Shown: positions 12,860 to 25,415 of the stretch, in pieces | How positions within the stretch are numbered: the stretch's first letter is position 1 | How the letters are laid out: every line of letters starts with the position of its first letter | DNA from: Osmia lignaria lignaria | Taxonomy: Eukaryota > Arthropoda > Insecta > Hymenoptera > Megachilidae | Assembly (NCBI RefSeq): GCF_051020975.1 | Contig: NW_027478166.1 | Coordinates: 6,511,501 to 6,575,500 of the forward strand | Direction: 5' to 3' | Length of the DNA stretch: 64,000 nt | The notes under the pieces: model-generated | Told to the model about the DNA's origin: nothing | The model's input: only the letters and a program-made list of their open reading frames with translations | The model's database searches: none | Made by a program: the position numbers and the translations under genes

Positions 12860-13180
12860 TGATCAGATGCGTAGTTCTCGAGATATATCAAGATATTTAA
12901 AAGTTCCGAAGCCGCACCAACATAATAGAGATACAGAAACACCGTGGCCCCTTTCTTTGAGATAACTCTGCACTAGTGCGAGCCGCAAATGCCATTCCAG
13001 CTTAGCTGTGCAGAAGAAGAACAACAAGAAGAAGAAATATCTCGAAATATGTCCGTCAGGCCCCTTCCCTTGAGATAAATCTGCCAATATCTCGGAAACA
13101 AAGCGAGCTATGGCAAAATGTTAAGAGACCTTTCTTGTAGAGAATTAAGTTTCCTACTTTTTATGTTCTATGATATTTTT
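12860..13180 (+). repeat. 321-bp monomer with one-base deletion (copy 1)
   Basis: GCCATTCCAGC near 12991 replaces the usual GCCACTTCCAGC and shortens the unit by one base. The deletion shifts the minus-strand open frame, yet the copy was duplicated intact, so the frame is not needed for spread. Confidence 0.95.
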
Positions 13181-14146
13181 TGATTAGATGCGTAGTTCTC
13201 GAGATATATCAAGATATTTAAAAGTTCCGAAGCCGCACCAACATAATAGAGATACAGAAACACCGTGGACCATTTCTTTGAGATAACTCTGCACTATTGC
13301 GAGCTGCAAATGCCACTTCCAGCTTAGCTGTGCAGAAGAAGAACAACAAGAAGAAGAAATATCTCGAAATATGTCCGTCAGGCCCCTTCCCTTGAGATAA
13401 ATCTGCAAATATCTCGGAAACGAAGCGAGCTATGGCATAACGTTAAGAGACCTTTTTTGTAGAGAATTAAGTTTCCTACTTTTTATGTTCTATGATATTT
13501 TTTGATCAGATGCGTAGTTCTCGAGATATATCAAGATATTTAAAAGTTCCGAAGCCGCACCAACATAATAGAGATACAGAAACACCGTGGCCCCTTTCTT
13601 TGAGATAACTATGCACTATTGCGAGCTGCAAATGCCACTTCCAGCTTAGCTGTGCAGAAGAAGAACAACAAGAAGAAGAAATATCTCGAAATATGTCCGT
13701 CAGGCCCCTTCCCTTGAGATAAATCTGCCAATATCTCGGAAACGAAGCGAGCTATGGCAAAATGTCAAGAGACCTTTTTTGTAGAGAATTAAGTTTCCTA
13801 CTTTTTATGTTCTATGATATTTTTTGATCAGATGCGTAGTTCTCGAGATATATCAAGATATTTAAAAGTTCCGAAGCCGCACCAACATAATAGAGATACA
13901 GAAACACCGTGGCCCCTTTCTTTGAGATAACTCTGCACTATTGCGAGCTGGAAATGCCACTTCCAGTTTAGCTGTGCAGAAGAAGAACAACAAGAAGAAG
14001 AAATATCTCGAAATATGTCCGTCAGGCCCCTTCCCTTGAGATAAATCTGCAAATACCTCGAAAACGAAGCGAGCTATGGCAAAATGTTAAGAGACCTTTC
14101 TTATAGAGAATTAAGTTTCCTACTTTTTATGTCGTATGATATTTTT

Positions 14147-14467
14147 TGATCAGATGCGTAGTTCTCGAGATATATCAAGATATTTAAAAGTTCCGAAGCC
14201 GCACCAACATAATAGAGATACAGAAACACCGTGGCCCCTTTCTTTGAGATAACTCTGCACTAGTGCGAGCCGCAAATGCCATTCCAGCTTAGCTGTGCAG
14301 AAGAAGAACAACAAGAAGAAGAAATATCTCGAAATATGTCCGTCAGGCCCCTTCCCTTGAGATAAATCTGCCAATATCTCGGAAACAAAGCGAGCTATGG
14401 CAAAATGTTAAGAGACCTTTTTTGTAGAGAATTAAGTTTCCTACTTTTTATGTTCTATGATATTTTT
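14147..14467 (+). repeat. 321-bp monomer with one-base deletion (copy 2)
   Basis: Identical deletion at about 14281 in the second copy of the 4-monomer block. Shared descent with 12860-13180 is more likely than a second independent event. Confidence 0.95.
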
Positions 14468-16399
14468 TGATTAGATGCGTAGTTCTCGAGATATATCAAG
14501 ATATTTAAAAGTTCCGAAGCCGCACCAACATAATAGAGATACAGAAACACCGTGGACCCTTTCTTTGAGATAACTCTGCACTATTGCGAGCTGCAAATGC
14601 CACTTCCAGCTTAGCTGTGCAGAAGAAGAACAACAAGAAGAAGAAATATCCCGAAATATGTCCGTCAGGCCCCTTCCCTTGAGATAAATCTGCAAATATC
14701 TCGGAAACGAAGCGAGCTATGGCATAATGTTAAGAGACCTTTTTTGTAGAGAATTAAGTTTCCTACTTTTTATGTTCTATGATATTTTTTGATCAGATGC
14801 GTAGTTCTCGAGATATATCAAGATATTTAAAAGTTCCGAAGCCGCACCAACATAATAGAGATACAGAAACACCGTGGCCCCTTTCTTTGAGATAACTATG
14901 CACTATTGCGAGCTGCAAATGCCACTTCCAGCTTAGCTGTGCAGAAGAAGAACAACAAGAAGAAGAAATATCTCGAAATATGTCCGTCAGGCCCCTTCCC
15001 TTGATATAAATCTGCCAATATCTCGGAAACGAAGCGAGCTATGGCAAAATGTCAAGAGACCTTTTTTGTAGAGAATTAAGTTTCCTACTTTTTATGTTCT
15101 ATGATATTTTTTGATCAGATGCGTAGTTCTCGAGATATATCAAGATATTTAAAAGTTCCGAAGCCGCACCAACATAATAGAGATACAGAAACACCGTGGC
15201 CCCTTTCTTTGAGATAACTCTGCACTATTGCGAGCTGGAAATGCCACTTCCAGTTTAGCTGTGCAGAAGAAGAACAACAAGAAGAAGAAATATCTCGAAA
15301 TATGTCCGTCAGGCCCCTTCCCTTGAGATATATCTGCAAATATCTCGGAAACGAAACGAGCTATGGCAAAATGTTAAGAGACCTTTTTTGTAGAGAATTA
15401 TGTTTCCTACAATTTATGTTATATGATATTTTTTGATCAGAAGCGTAGTTTTCGAGATATATCGAGATATTTAAAAGTTCCGAAGCCGCACCAACATAAT
15501 AGAGATACAGAAACACCGTGGCCCCTTTCTTTGAGATAACTCTGCACGATTGCGAGCTGGAAATGCCACTTCCAGTTTAGCTGTGCAGAAGAAGAACAAC
15601 AAGAAGAAGAAATATCTCGAAATATGTCCATCAGGACCCTTCCCTTGAGATAAATCTGCAAATATCTCGGAAACGAAGCGAGCTATGGCAAAATGTTAAG
15701 AGACCTTTTTTGTAGAGAATTAAGTTTCCTACCTTTTATGTTCTATGATATTTTTTGATCAGATGCGTAGTTCTCGAGATATATCAAGATATTTAAAAGT
15801 TCCGAAGCCGCACCAACATAATAGAGATACAGAAACACCGTGGCCCCTTTCTTTGAGATAACTATGCACTATTGCGAGCTGCAAATGCCACTTCCAGCTT
15901 AGCTGTGCAGAAGAAGAACAACAAGAAGAAGAAATATCTCGAAATATGTCCGTCAGGCCCCTTCCCTTGAGATAAATCTGCAAATACCTCGAAAACGAAG
16001 CGAGCTATGGCAAAATGTTAAGAGACCTTTCTTGTAGAGAATTAAGTTTCCTACTTTTTATGTCGTATGACATTTTTTGATCAGATGCGTAGTTCTCGAG
16101 ATATATCAAGATATTTAAAAGTTCCGAAGCCGCACCAACATAATAGAGATACAGAAACACCGTGGCCCCTTTCTTTGAGATAACTCTGCACTAGTGCGAG
16201 CCGCAAATGCCACTTCCAGCTTAGCTGTGCAGAAGAAGAACAACAAGAAGAAGAAATATCTCGAAATATGTCCGTCAGGCCCCTTCCCTTGAGATAAATC
16301 TGCCAATATCTCGGAAACAAAGCGAGCTCTGGCAAAATGTTGAGAGACCTTTTTTGTAGAGAATTAAGTTTCCTACTTTTTATCTTCTATGATATTTTT

Positions 16400-17365
16400 T
16401 GATCAGATGCGTAGATCTCGAGATATATCAAGATATTTAAAAGTTCCGAAGCTGCACCAACATAATAGAGGTACAGAAACACCGTGGCCGCTTTCTTTGA
16501 GATAACTCTGCACTATTGCGAGCTGCAAATGCCACTTCCAGCTTAGATGTGCAGAAGAAGAACAACAAGAAGAAGAAATATCTCGAAATATGTCCGTCAG
16601 ACCCCATCCCTTGAGATAAATCTGCAAATATCTCGGAAACGAAGCGAGCTATGGCAAAATGTTAAGAGACCTTTCTTGTAGAGAATTAAGTTTCCTACTT
16701 TTTATGTTCTATGATATTTTTTGATCAGATGCGTAGTTCTCGAGATATATCAAGATATTTAAAAGTTCCGAAGCCGCACCAACATAATAGAGATACAGAA
16801 ACACCGTGGCCCCTTTCTTTGCGATAACTCTGCACTATTGCGAGCTGCAGATGCCACTTCCAGCTTAGCTGTGCAGAAGAATAACAACAAGAAGAAGAAA
16901 TATCTCGAAATATGTCCGTCAGGCCCCTTCCCTTGAGATAAATCTGCAAATATCTCGGAAACGAAGCGGGCTATGGCAAAATGTTAAGAGACCTTATTTG
17001 TAGAGAATTAAGTTTCCTACTTTTTATGTTTTATGATATTTTTTGATCAGATGCGTAGTTCTCGAGATATATCAAGATATTTAAAAGTTCCGAAGCCGCA
17101 CCAACATAATAGAGATACAGAAACACCGTGGCCCCTTTCTTTGAGATAACTCTGCACTAGTGCGAGCCGCAAATGCCACTTCCAGCTTAGCTGTGCAGAA
17201 GAAGAACAACAAGAAGAAGAAATATCTCGAAATATGTCCGTCAGGCCCCTTCCCTTGAGATAAATCTGCCAATATCTCGGAAACAAAGCGAGCTATGGCA
17301 AAATGTTAAGAGACCTTTTTTGTAGAGAATTAAGTTTCCTACTTTTTATCTTCTATGATATTTTT
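16400..17365 (+). repeat. HOR unit, 3 monomers
   Basis: Opens with a W copy (BglII AGATCT) that still has AGGTACAGAAAC, then a monomer with GCTGCAGATGCC, then an A-like monomer with CTGCCAAT. It is the shortest W-to-W interval. Confidence 0.8.
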
Positions 17366-19297
17366 TGATCAGATGCGTAGATCTCGAGATATATCAAGAT
17401 ATTTAAAAGTTCCGAAGCTGCACCAACATAATAGAGGTACAGCAACACCGTGGCCGCTTTCTTTGAGATAACTCTGCACTATTGCGAGCTGCAAATGCCA
17501 CTTCCAGCTTAGATGTGCAGAAGAAGAACAACAAGAAGAAGAAATATCTCGAAATATGTCCGTCAGGCCCCATCCCTTGAGATAAATCTGCAAATATCTC
17601 GGAAACCAAGCGAGCTATGGCAAAATGTTAAGAGACCTTTCTTGTAGAGAATTAAGTTTCCTACTTTTTATGTTCTATGATATTTTTTGATCAGATGCGT
17701 AGTTCTCGAGATATATCAAGATATTTAAAAGTTCCGAAGCCGCACCAACATAATAGAGATACAGAAACACCGTGGACCCTTTCTTGGAGATAACTCTGCA
17801 CTATTGCGAGCTGGAAATGCCACTTCCAGTTTAGCTGTGCAGAAGAAGAACAACAAGAAGAAGAAATATCTCGAAATATGTCCGTCAGGCCCCTTCCCTT
17901 GAGATAAATCAGCAAATATCTCGGAAACGAAGTGAGCTATGGCATAATGTTAAGAGACCTTTTATGTAGAGAATTAAGTTTCCTACTTTTTATGTTCTAT
18001 GATATTTTTTGATCAGATGCGTAGTTCTCGAGATATATCAAGATATTTAAAAGTTCCGAAGCCGCACCAACATAATAGAGATACAGAAACACCGTGGCCC
18101 CTTTCTTTGAGATAACTCTGCACTATTGCGAGCTGGAAATGCCACTTCCAGTTTAGCTGTGCAGAAGAAGAAGAACAAGAAGAAGAAATATCTCGAAATA
18201 TGTCCGTCAGGGCCCTTCCCTTGAGATATATCTGCAAATATCTCGGAAACGAAACGAGCTATGGCAAAATGTTAAGAGACCTTTTTTGTAGAGAATTATG
18301 TTTCCTACAATTTATGTTCTATGATATTTTTTGATCAGAAGCGTAGTTTTCGAGATATATCGAGATATTTAAAAGTTCCGAAGCCGCACCAACATAATAG
18401 AGATCCAGAAACACCGTGGCCCCTTTCTTTGAGATAACTCTGCACTATTGCGAGCTGGAAATGCCACTTCCAGTTTAGCTGTGCAGAAGAAGAAGAACAA
18501 GAAGAAGAAATATCTCGAAATATGTCCGTCAGGCCCCTTCCCTTGAGATATATCTGCAAATATCTCGGAAACGAAACGAGCTATGGCAAAATGTTAAGAG
18601 ACCTTTTTTGTAGAGAATTATGTTTCCTACAATTTATGTTCTATGATATTTTTTGATCAGAAGCGTAGTTTTCGAGATATATCGAGATATTTAAAAGTTC
18701 CGAAGCCGCACCAACATAATAGAGATCCAGAAACACCGTGGCCCCTTTCTTTGAGATAACTCTGCACTAGTGCGAGCCGCAAATGCCACTTCCAGCTTAG
18801 CTGTGCAGAAGAAGAACAACAAGAAGAAGAAATATCTCGAAATATGTCCGTCAGGCCCCTTCCCTCGAGATAAATCTGCAAATATCTCGGAAACGAAGCG
18901 AGCTATGGCAAAATGTTAAGAGACCTTTGTTGTAGAGAATTAAGTTTCCTACTTTTTATGTTCTATGATATTTTTTGATCAGATGCGTTGTTCTCGAGAT
19001 ATATCAAGATATTTAAAAGTTCCGAAGCCGCACCAACATAATAGAGATACAGAAACACCGTGGCCCCTTTCTTTGAGATAACTATGCACTATTGCGAGCT
19101 GCAAATGCCACTTCCAGCTTAGCTGTGCAGAAGAAGAACAACAAGAAGAAGAAGTATCTCGAAATATGTCCGTCAGGCCCCTTCCCTTGAGATAAATCTG
19201 CCAATATCTCGGAAACAAAGCGAGCTATGGCAAAATGTTAAGAGACCTTTTTTGTAGAGAATTAAGTTTCCTACTTTTTATCTTCTATGATATTTTT
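17366..19297 (+). repeat. HOR unit, 6 monomers
   Basis: W, a hybrid R/L monomer, two N-type monomers with AGAAGAAGAAGAACAAG (a C-to-G change in the triplet tract), a D monomer, and an A-type monomer with GAAGTATCTCG. The paired N variants at 18010 and 18332 are found only here in region II. Confidence 0.8.
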
Positions 19298-21551
19298 TGA
19301 TCAGATGCGTAGATCTCGAGATATATCAAGATATTTAAAAGTTCCGAAGCTGCACCAACATAATAGAGGTACAGCAACACCGTGGCCGCTTTCTTTGAGA
19401 TAACTCTGCACTATTGCGAGCTGCAAATGCCACTTCCAGCTTAGATGTGCAGAAGAAGAACAACAAGAAGAAGAAATATCTCGAAATATGTCCGTCAGGC
19501 CCCATCCCTTGAGATAAATCTGCAAATATCTCGGAAACGAAGCGAGCTATGGCAAAATGTTAAGAGACCTTTCTTGTAGAGAATTAAGTTTCCTACTTTT
19601 TATGTTCTATGATATTTTTTGATCAGATGCGTAGTTCTCGAGATATATCAAGATATTTAAAAGTTCCGAAGCCGCACCAACATAATAGAGATACAGAAAC
19701 ACCGTGGACCCTTTCTTGGAGATAACTCTGCACTATTGCGAGCTGCAAATGCCACTTCCAGCTTAGCTGTGCAGAAGAAGAACAACAAGAAGAAGAAATA
19801 TCTCGAAATATGTCCGTCAGGCCCCTTCCCTTGAGATAACTCTGCAAATATCTCCGAAACGAAGCGAGCTATGGCAAAATGTTAAGAGACCTTATTTGTA
19901 GGGAATTAAGTTTCCTACTTTTTATGTTCTATGATATTTTTTGATCAGATGCGTAGTTCTCGAGATATATCAAGATATTTAAAAGTTCCGAAGCCGCACC
20001 AACATAATAGAGATACAGAAACACCGTGGCCTCTTTCTTTGAGATAACTCTGCACTATTGCGAGCTGGAAATGCCACTTCCAGTTTAGCTGTGCAGAAGA
20101 AGAACAACAAGAAGAAGAAATATCTCGAAATATGTCCGTCAGGCCCCTTCCCTTGAGATAAATCAGCAAATATCTCGGAAACGAAGTGAGCTATGGCATA
20201 ATGTTAAGAGACCTTTTTTGCAGAGAATTAAGTTTCCTACTTTTTATGTTCTATGATATTTTTTGATCAGATGCGTAGTCCTCGAGATATATCAAGATAT
20301 TTAAAAGTTCCGAAGCCGCACCAACATAATAGAGATACAGAAACACCGTGGCCCCTTTCTTTGAGATAACTATGCACTATTGCGAGCTGGAAATGCCACT
20401 TCCAGTTTAGCTGTGCAGAAGAAGAACAACAAGAAGAAGAAATATCTCGAAATATGTCCGTCAGGCCCCTTCCCTTGAGATATATCTGCAAATATCTCGG
20501 AAACGAAACGAGCTATGGCAAAATGTTAAGAGACCTTTTTTGTAGAGAATTATGTTTCCTACAATTTATGTTCTATGATATTTTTTGATCAGAAGCGTAG
20601 TTTTCGAGATATATCGAGATATTTAAAAGTTCCGAAGCCGCACCAACATAATAGAGATCCAGAAACACCGTGGCCCCTTTCTTTGAGATAACTCTGCACT
20701 AGTGCGAGCCGCAAATGCCACTTCCAGCTTAGCTGTGCAGAAGAAGAACAACAAGAAGAAGAAATATCTCGAAATATGTCCGTCAGGCCCCTTCCCTCGA
20801 GATAAATCTGCAAATATCTCGGAAACGAAGCGAGCTATGGCAAAATGTTAAGAGACCTTTGTTGTAGAGAATTAAGTTTCCTACTTTTTATGTTCTATGA
20901 TATTTTTTGATCAGATGCGTTGTTCTCGAGATATATCAAGATATTTAAAAGTTCCGAAGCCGCACCAACATAATAGAGATACAGAAACACCGTGGCCCCT
21001 TTCTTTGAGATAACTCTGCACTATTGCGAGCTGCAAATGCCACTTCCAGCTTAGCTGTGCAGAAGAAGAACAACAAGAAGAAGAAATAACACGAAATATG
21101 TCCGTTAGGCCCCTTCCCTTGAGATATATCTGCAAATATCTCGGAAACGAAGCGAGCTATGGCAAAATGTTAAGAGACCTTTTTTGTAGAGAATTAAGTT
21201 TCCTACTTTTTATGTTCTATGATATTTTTTGATCAGATGCGTAGTTCTCGAGATATATCAAGATATTTAAAAGTTCCGAAGCCGCACCAACATAATAGAG
21301 ATACAGAAACACCGTGGCCCCTTTCTTTGAGATAACTATGCACTATTGCGAGCTGCAAATGCCACTTCCAGCTTAGCTGTGCAGAAGAAGAACAACAAGA
21401 AGAAGAAATATCTCGAAATATGTCCGTCAGGCCCCTTCCCTTGAGATAAATCTGCCAATATCTCGGAAACAAAGCGAGCTATGGCAAAATGTTAAGAGAC
21501 CTTTTTTGTAGAGAATTAAGTTTCCTACTTTTTATCTTCTATGATATTTTT
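19298..21551 (+). repeat. HOR unit, 7 monomers (W-R-L-N-D-V-A)
   Basis: This is the full left-hand form of the unit. It matches 23162-25415 monomer for monomer, including rare shared changes such as GTAGTCCTCGAG in N and AGATAACTCTGCAAATATCTCC at the R tail. Confidence 0.88.
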
Positions 21552-23161
21552 TGATCAGATGCGTAGATCTCGAGATATATCAAGATATTTAAAAGTTCCG
21601 AAGCTGCACCAACATAATAGAGGTACAGCAACACCGTGGCCGCTTTCTTTGGGATAACTCTGCACTATTGCGAGCTGCAAATGCCACTTCCAGCTTAGAT
21701 GTGCAGAAGAAGAACAACAAGAAGAAGAAATATCTCGAAATATGTCCGTCAGGCCCCATCCCTTGAGATAAATCTGCAAATATCTCGGAAACGAAGCGAG
21801 CTATGGCGAAATGTTAAGAGACCTTTCTTGTAGAGAATTAAGTTTCCTACTTTTTATGTTCTATGATATTTTTTGATCAGATGCGTAGTTCTCGAGATAT
21901 ATCAAGATATTTAAAAGTTCCGAAGCCGCACCAACATAATAGAGATACAGAAACACCGTGGACCCTTTCTTGGAGATAACTCTGCACTATTGCGAGCTGC
22001 AAATGCCACTTCCAGCTTAGCTGTGCAGAAGAAGAACAACAAGAAGAAGAAATATCTCGAAATATGTCCGTCAGGCCCCTTCCCTTGAGATAAATCTGCA
22101 AATATCTCCGAAACGAAGCGAGCTATGGCAAAATGTTAAGAGACCTTATTTGTAGGGAATTAAGTTTCCTACTTTTTATGTTCTATGATATTTTTTGATC
22201 AGATGCGTAGTTCTCGAGATATATCAAGATATTTAAAAGTTCCGAAGCCGCACCAACATAATAGAGATACAGAAACACCGTGGCCTCTTTCTTTGAGATA
22301 ACTCTGCACTATTGCGAGCTGGAAATGCCACTTCCAGTTTAGCTGTGCAGAAGAAGAACAACAAGAAGAAGAAATATCTCGAAATATGTCCGTCAGGCCC
22401 CTTCCCTTGAGATAAATCAGCAAATATCTCGGAAACGAAGTGAGCTATGGCATAATGTTAAGAGACCTTTTTTGTAGAGAATTAAGTTTCCTACTTTTTA
22501 TGTTCTATGATATTTTTTGATCAGATGCGTAGTTCTCGAGATATATCAAGATATTTAAAAGTTCCGAAGCCGCACCAACATAATAGAGATACAGAAACAC
22601 CGTGGCCCCTTTCTTTGAGATAACTCTGCACTATTGCGAGCTGGAAATGCCACTTCCAGTTTAGCTGTGCAGAAGAAGAACAACAAGAAGAAGAAATATC
22701 TCGAAATATGTCCGTCAGGCCCCTTCCCTTGAGATATATCTGCAAATATCTCGGAAACGAAACGAGCTATGGCAAAATGTTAAGAGACCTTTTTTGTAGA
22801 GAATTATGTTTCCTACAATTTATGTTCTATGATATTTTTTGATCAGAAGCGTAGTTTTCGAGATATATCGAGATATTTAAAAGTTCCGAAGCCGCACCAA
22901 CATAATAGAGATCCAGAAACACCGTGGCCCCTTTCTTTGAGATAACTCTGCACTAGTGCGAGCCGCAAATGCCACTTCCAGCTTAGCTGTGCAGAAGAAG
23001 AACAACAAGAAGAAGAAGTATCTCGAAATATGTCCGTCAGGCCCCTTCCCTTGAGATAAATCTGCCAATATCTCGGAAACAAAGCGAGCTATGGCAAAAT
23101 GTTAAGAGACCTTTTTTGTAGAGAATTAAGTTTCCTACTTTTTATCTTCTATGATATTTTT
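21552..23161 (+). repeat. HOR unit, 5 monomers ending in a D/A chimera
   Basis: W-R-L-N followed by a chimera at 22840 that begins as D (GATCCAG, CTAGTGCGAGCC) and ends as A (GAAGTATCTCG, CTGCCAAT). The missing V and rest of D are explained by an exchange inside this monomer. Confidence 0.85.
22840..23161 (+). repeat. Chimeric D/A monomer at a duplication joint
   Basis: The first half is D-type (AGAAGCGTAGTTTTCGAG, GATCCAG, CTAGTGCGAGCC). The second half is A-type (GAAGTATCTCG, CTGCCAATATC, AAACAAAGCG) and resembles the monomer at 18976. It sits exactly where the two 3864-bp copies join. Confidence 0.85.
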
Positions 23162-25415
23162 TGATCAGATGCGTAGATCTCGAGATATATCAAGATATTT
23201 AAAAGTTCCGAAGCTGCACCAACATAATAGAGGTACAGCAACACCGTGGCCGCTTTCTTTGAGATAACTCTGCACTATTGCGAGCTGCAAATGCCACTTC
23301 CAGCTTAGATGTGCAGAAGAAGAACAACAAGAAGAAGAAATATCTCGAAATATGTCCGTCAGGCCCCATCCCTTGAGATAAATCTGCAAATATCTCGGAA
23401 ACGAAGCGAGCTATGGCAAAATGTTAAGAGACCTTTCTTGTAGAGAATTAAGTTTCCTACTTTTTATGTTCTATGATATTTTTTGATCAGATGCGTAGTT
23501 CTCGAGATATATCAAGATATTTAAAAGTTCCGAAGCCGCACCAACATAATAGAGATACAGAAACACCGTGGACCCTTTCTTGGAGATAACTCTGCACTAT
23601 TGCGAGCTGCAAATGCCACTTCCAGCTTAGCTGTGCAGAAGAAGAACAACAAGAAGAAGAAATATCTCGAAATATGTCCGTCAGGCCCCTTCCCTTGAGA
23701 TAACTCTGCAAATATCTCCGAAAGGAAGCGAGCTATGGCAAAATGTTAAGAGACCTTATTTGTAGGGAATTAAGTTTCCTACTTTTTATGTTCTATGATA
23801 TTTTTTGATCAGATGCGTAGTTCTCGAGATATATCAAGATATTTAAAAGTTCCGAAGCCGCACCAACATAATAGAGATACAGAAACACCGTGGCCTCTTT
23901 CTTTGAGATAACTCTGCACTATTGCGAGCTGGAAATGCCACTTCCAGTTTAGCTGTGCAGAAGAAGAACAACAAGAAGAAGAAATATCTCGAAATATGTC
24001 CGTCAGGCCCCTTCCCTTGAGATAAATCAGCAAATATCTCGGAAACGAAGTGAGCTATGGCATAATGTTAAGAGACCTTTTTTGCAGAGAATTAAGTTTC
24101 CTACTTTTTATGTTCTATGATATTTTTTGATCAGATGCGTAGTCCTCGAGATATATCAAGATATTTAAAAGTTCCGAAGCCGCACCAACATAATAGAGAT
24201 ACAGAAACACCGTGGCCCCTTTCTTTGAGATAACTCTGCACTATTGCGAGCTGGAAATGCCACTTCCAGTTTAGCTGTGCAGAAGAAGAACAACAAGAAG
24301 AAGAAATATCTCGAAATATGTCCGTCAGGCCCCTTCCCTTGAGATATATCTGCAAATATCTCGGAAACGAAACGAGCTATGGCAAAATGTTAAGAGACCT
24401 TTTTTGTAGAGAATTATGTTTCCTACAATTTATGTTCTATGATATTTTTTGATCAGAAGCGTAGTTTTCGAGATATATCGAGATATTTAAAAGTTCCGAA
24501 GCCGCACCAACATAATAGAGATCCAGAAACACCGTGGCCCCTTTCTTTGAGATAACTCTGCACTAGTGCGAGCCGCAAATGCCACTTCCAGCTTAGCTGT
24601 GCAGAAGAAGAACAACAAGAAGAAGAAATATCTCGAAATATGTCCGTCAGGCCCCTTCCCTCGAGATAAATCTGCAAATATCTCGGAAACGAAGCGAGCT
24701 ATGGCAAAATGTTAAGAGACCTTTGTTGTAGAGAATTAAGTTTCCTACTTTTTATGTTCTATGATATTTTTTGATCAGATGCGTTGTTCTCGAGATATAT
24801 CAAGATATTTAAAAGTTCCGAAGCCGCACCAACATAATAGAGATACAGAAACACCGTGGCCCCTTTCTTTGAGATAACTCTGCACTATTGCGAGCTGCAA
24901 ATGCCACTTCCAGCTTAGCTGTGCAGAAGAAGAACAACAAGAAGAAGAAATAACACGAAATATGTCCGTTAGGCCCCTTCCCTTGAGATATATCTGCAAA
25001 TATCTCGGAAACGAAGCGAGCTATGGCAAAATGTTAAGAGACCTTTTTTGTAGAGAATTAAGTTTCCTACTTTTTATGTTCTATGATATTTTTTGATCAG
25101 ATGCGTAGTTCTCGAGATATATCAAGATATTTAAAAGTTCCGAAGCCGCACCAACATAATAGAGATACAGAAACACCGTGGCCCCTTTCTTTGAGATAAC
25201 TATGCACTATTGCGAGCTGCAAATGCCACTTCCAGCTTAGCTGTGCAGAAGAAGAACAACAAGAAGAAGAAATATCTCGAAATATGTCCGTCAGGCCCCT
25301 TCCCTTGAGATAAATCTGCCAATATCTCGGAAACAAAGCGAGCTATGGCAAAATGTTAAGAGACCTTTTTTGTAGAGAATTAAGTTTCCTACTTTTTATC
25401 TTCTATGATATTTTT
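23162..25415 (+). repeat. HOR unit, 7 monomers (W-R-L-N-D-V-A)
   Basis: Second copy of the unit at 19298, offset 3864 bp. A private difference is AAAGGAAGCG near 23722, where the first copy has AAACGAAGCG. Confidence 0.88.

Larger units (their letters stand above)
12860..15433 (+). repeat. Tandem duplication of a 4-monomer block
   Basis: The block 12860-14146 is followed by a second copy at 14147-15433, offset 1287 bp (4 x 322 minus 1). The first monomer of each copy shares the same one-base deletion (GCCATTCC for GCCACTTCC). The second shares GATTAGATGCG and the third shares CTGCCAATATC with ATGTCAAGAG. The fourth monomers agree in their middle but differ in their tails, so the exchange ended inside that monomer. 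Confidence 0.9.
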
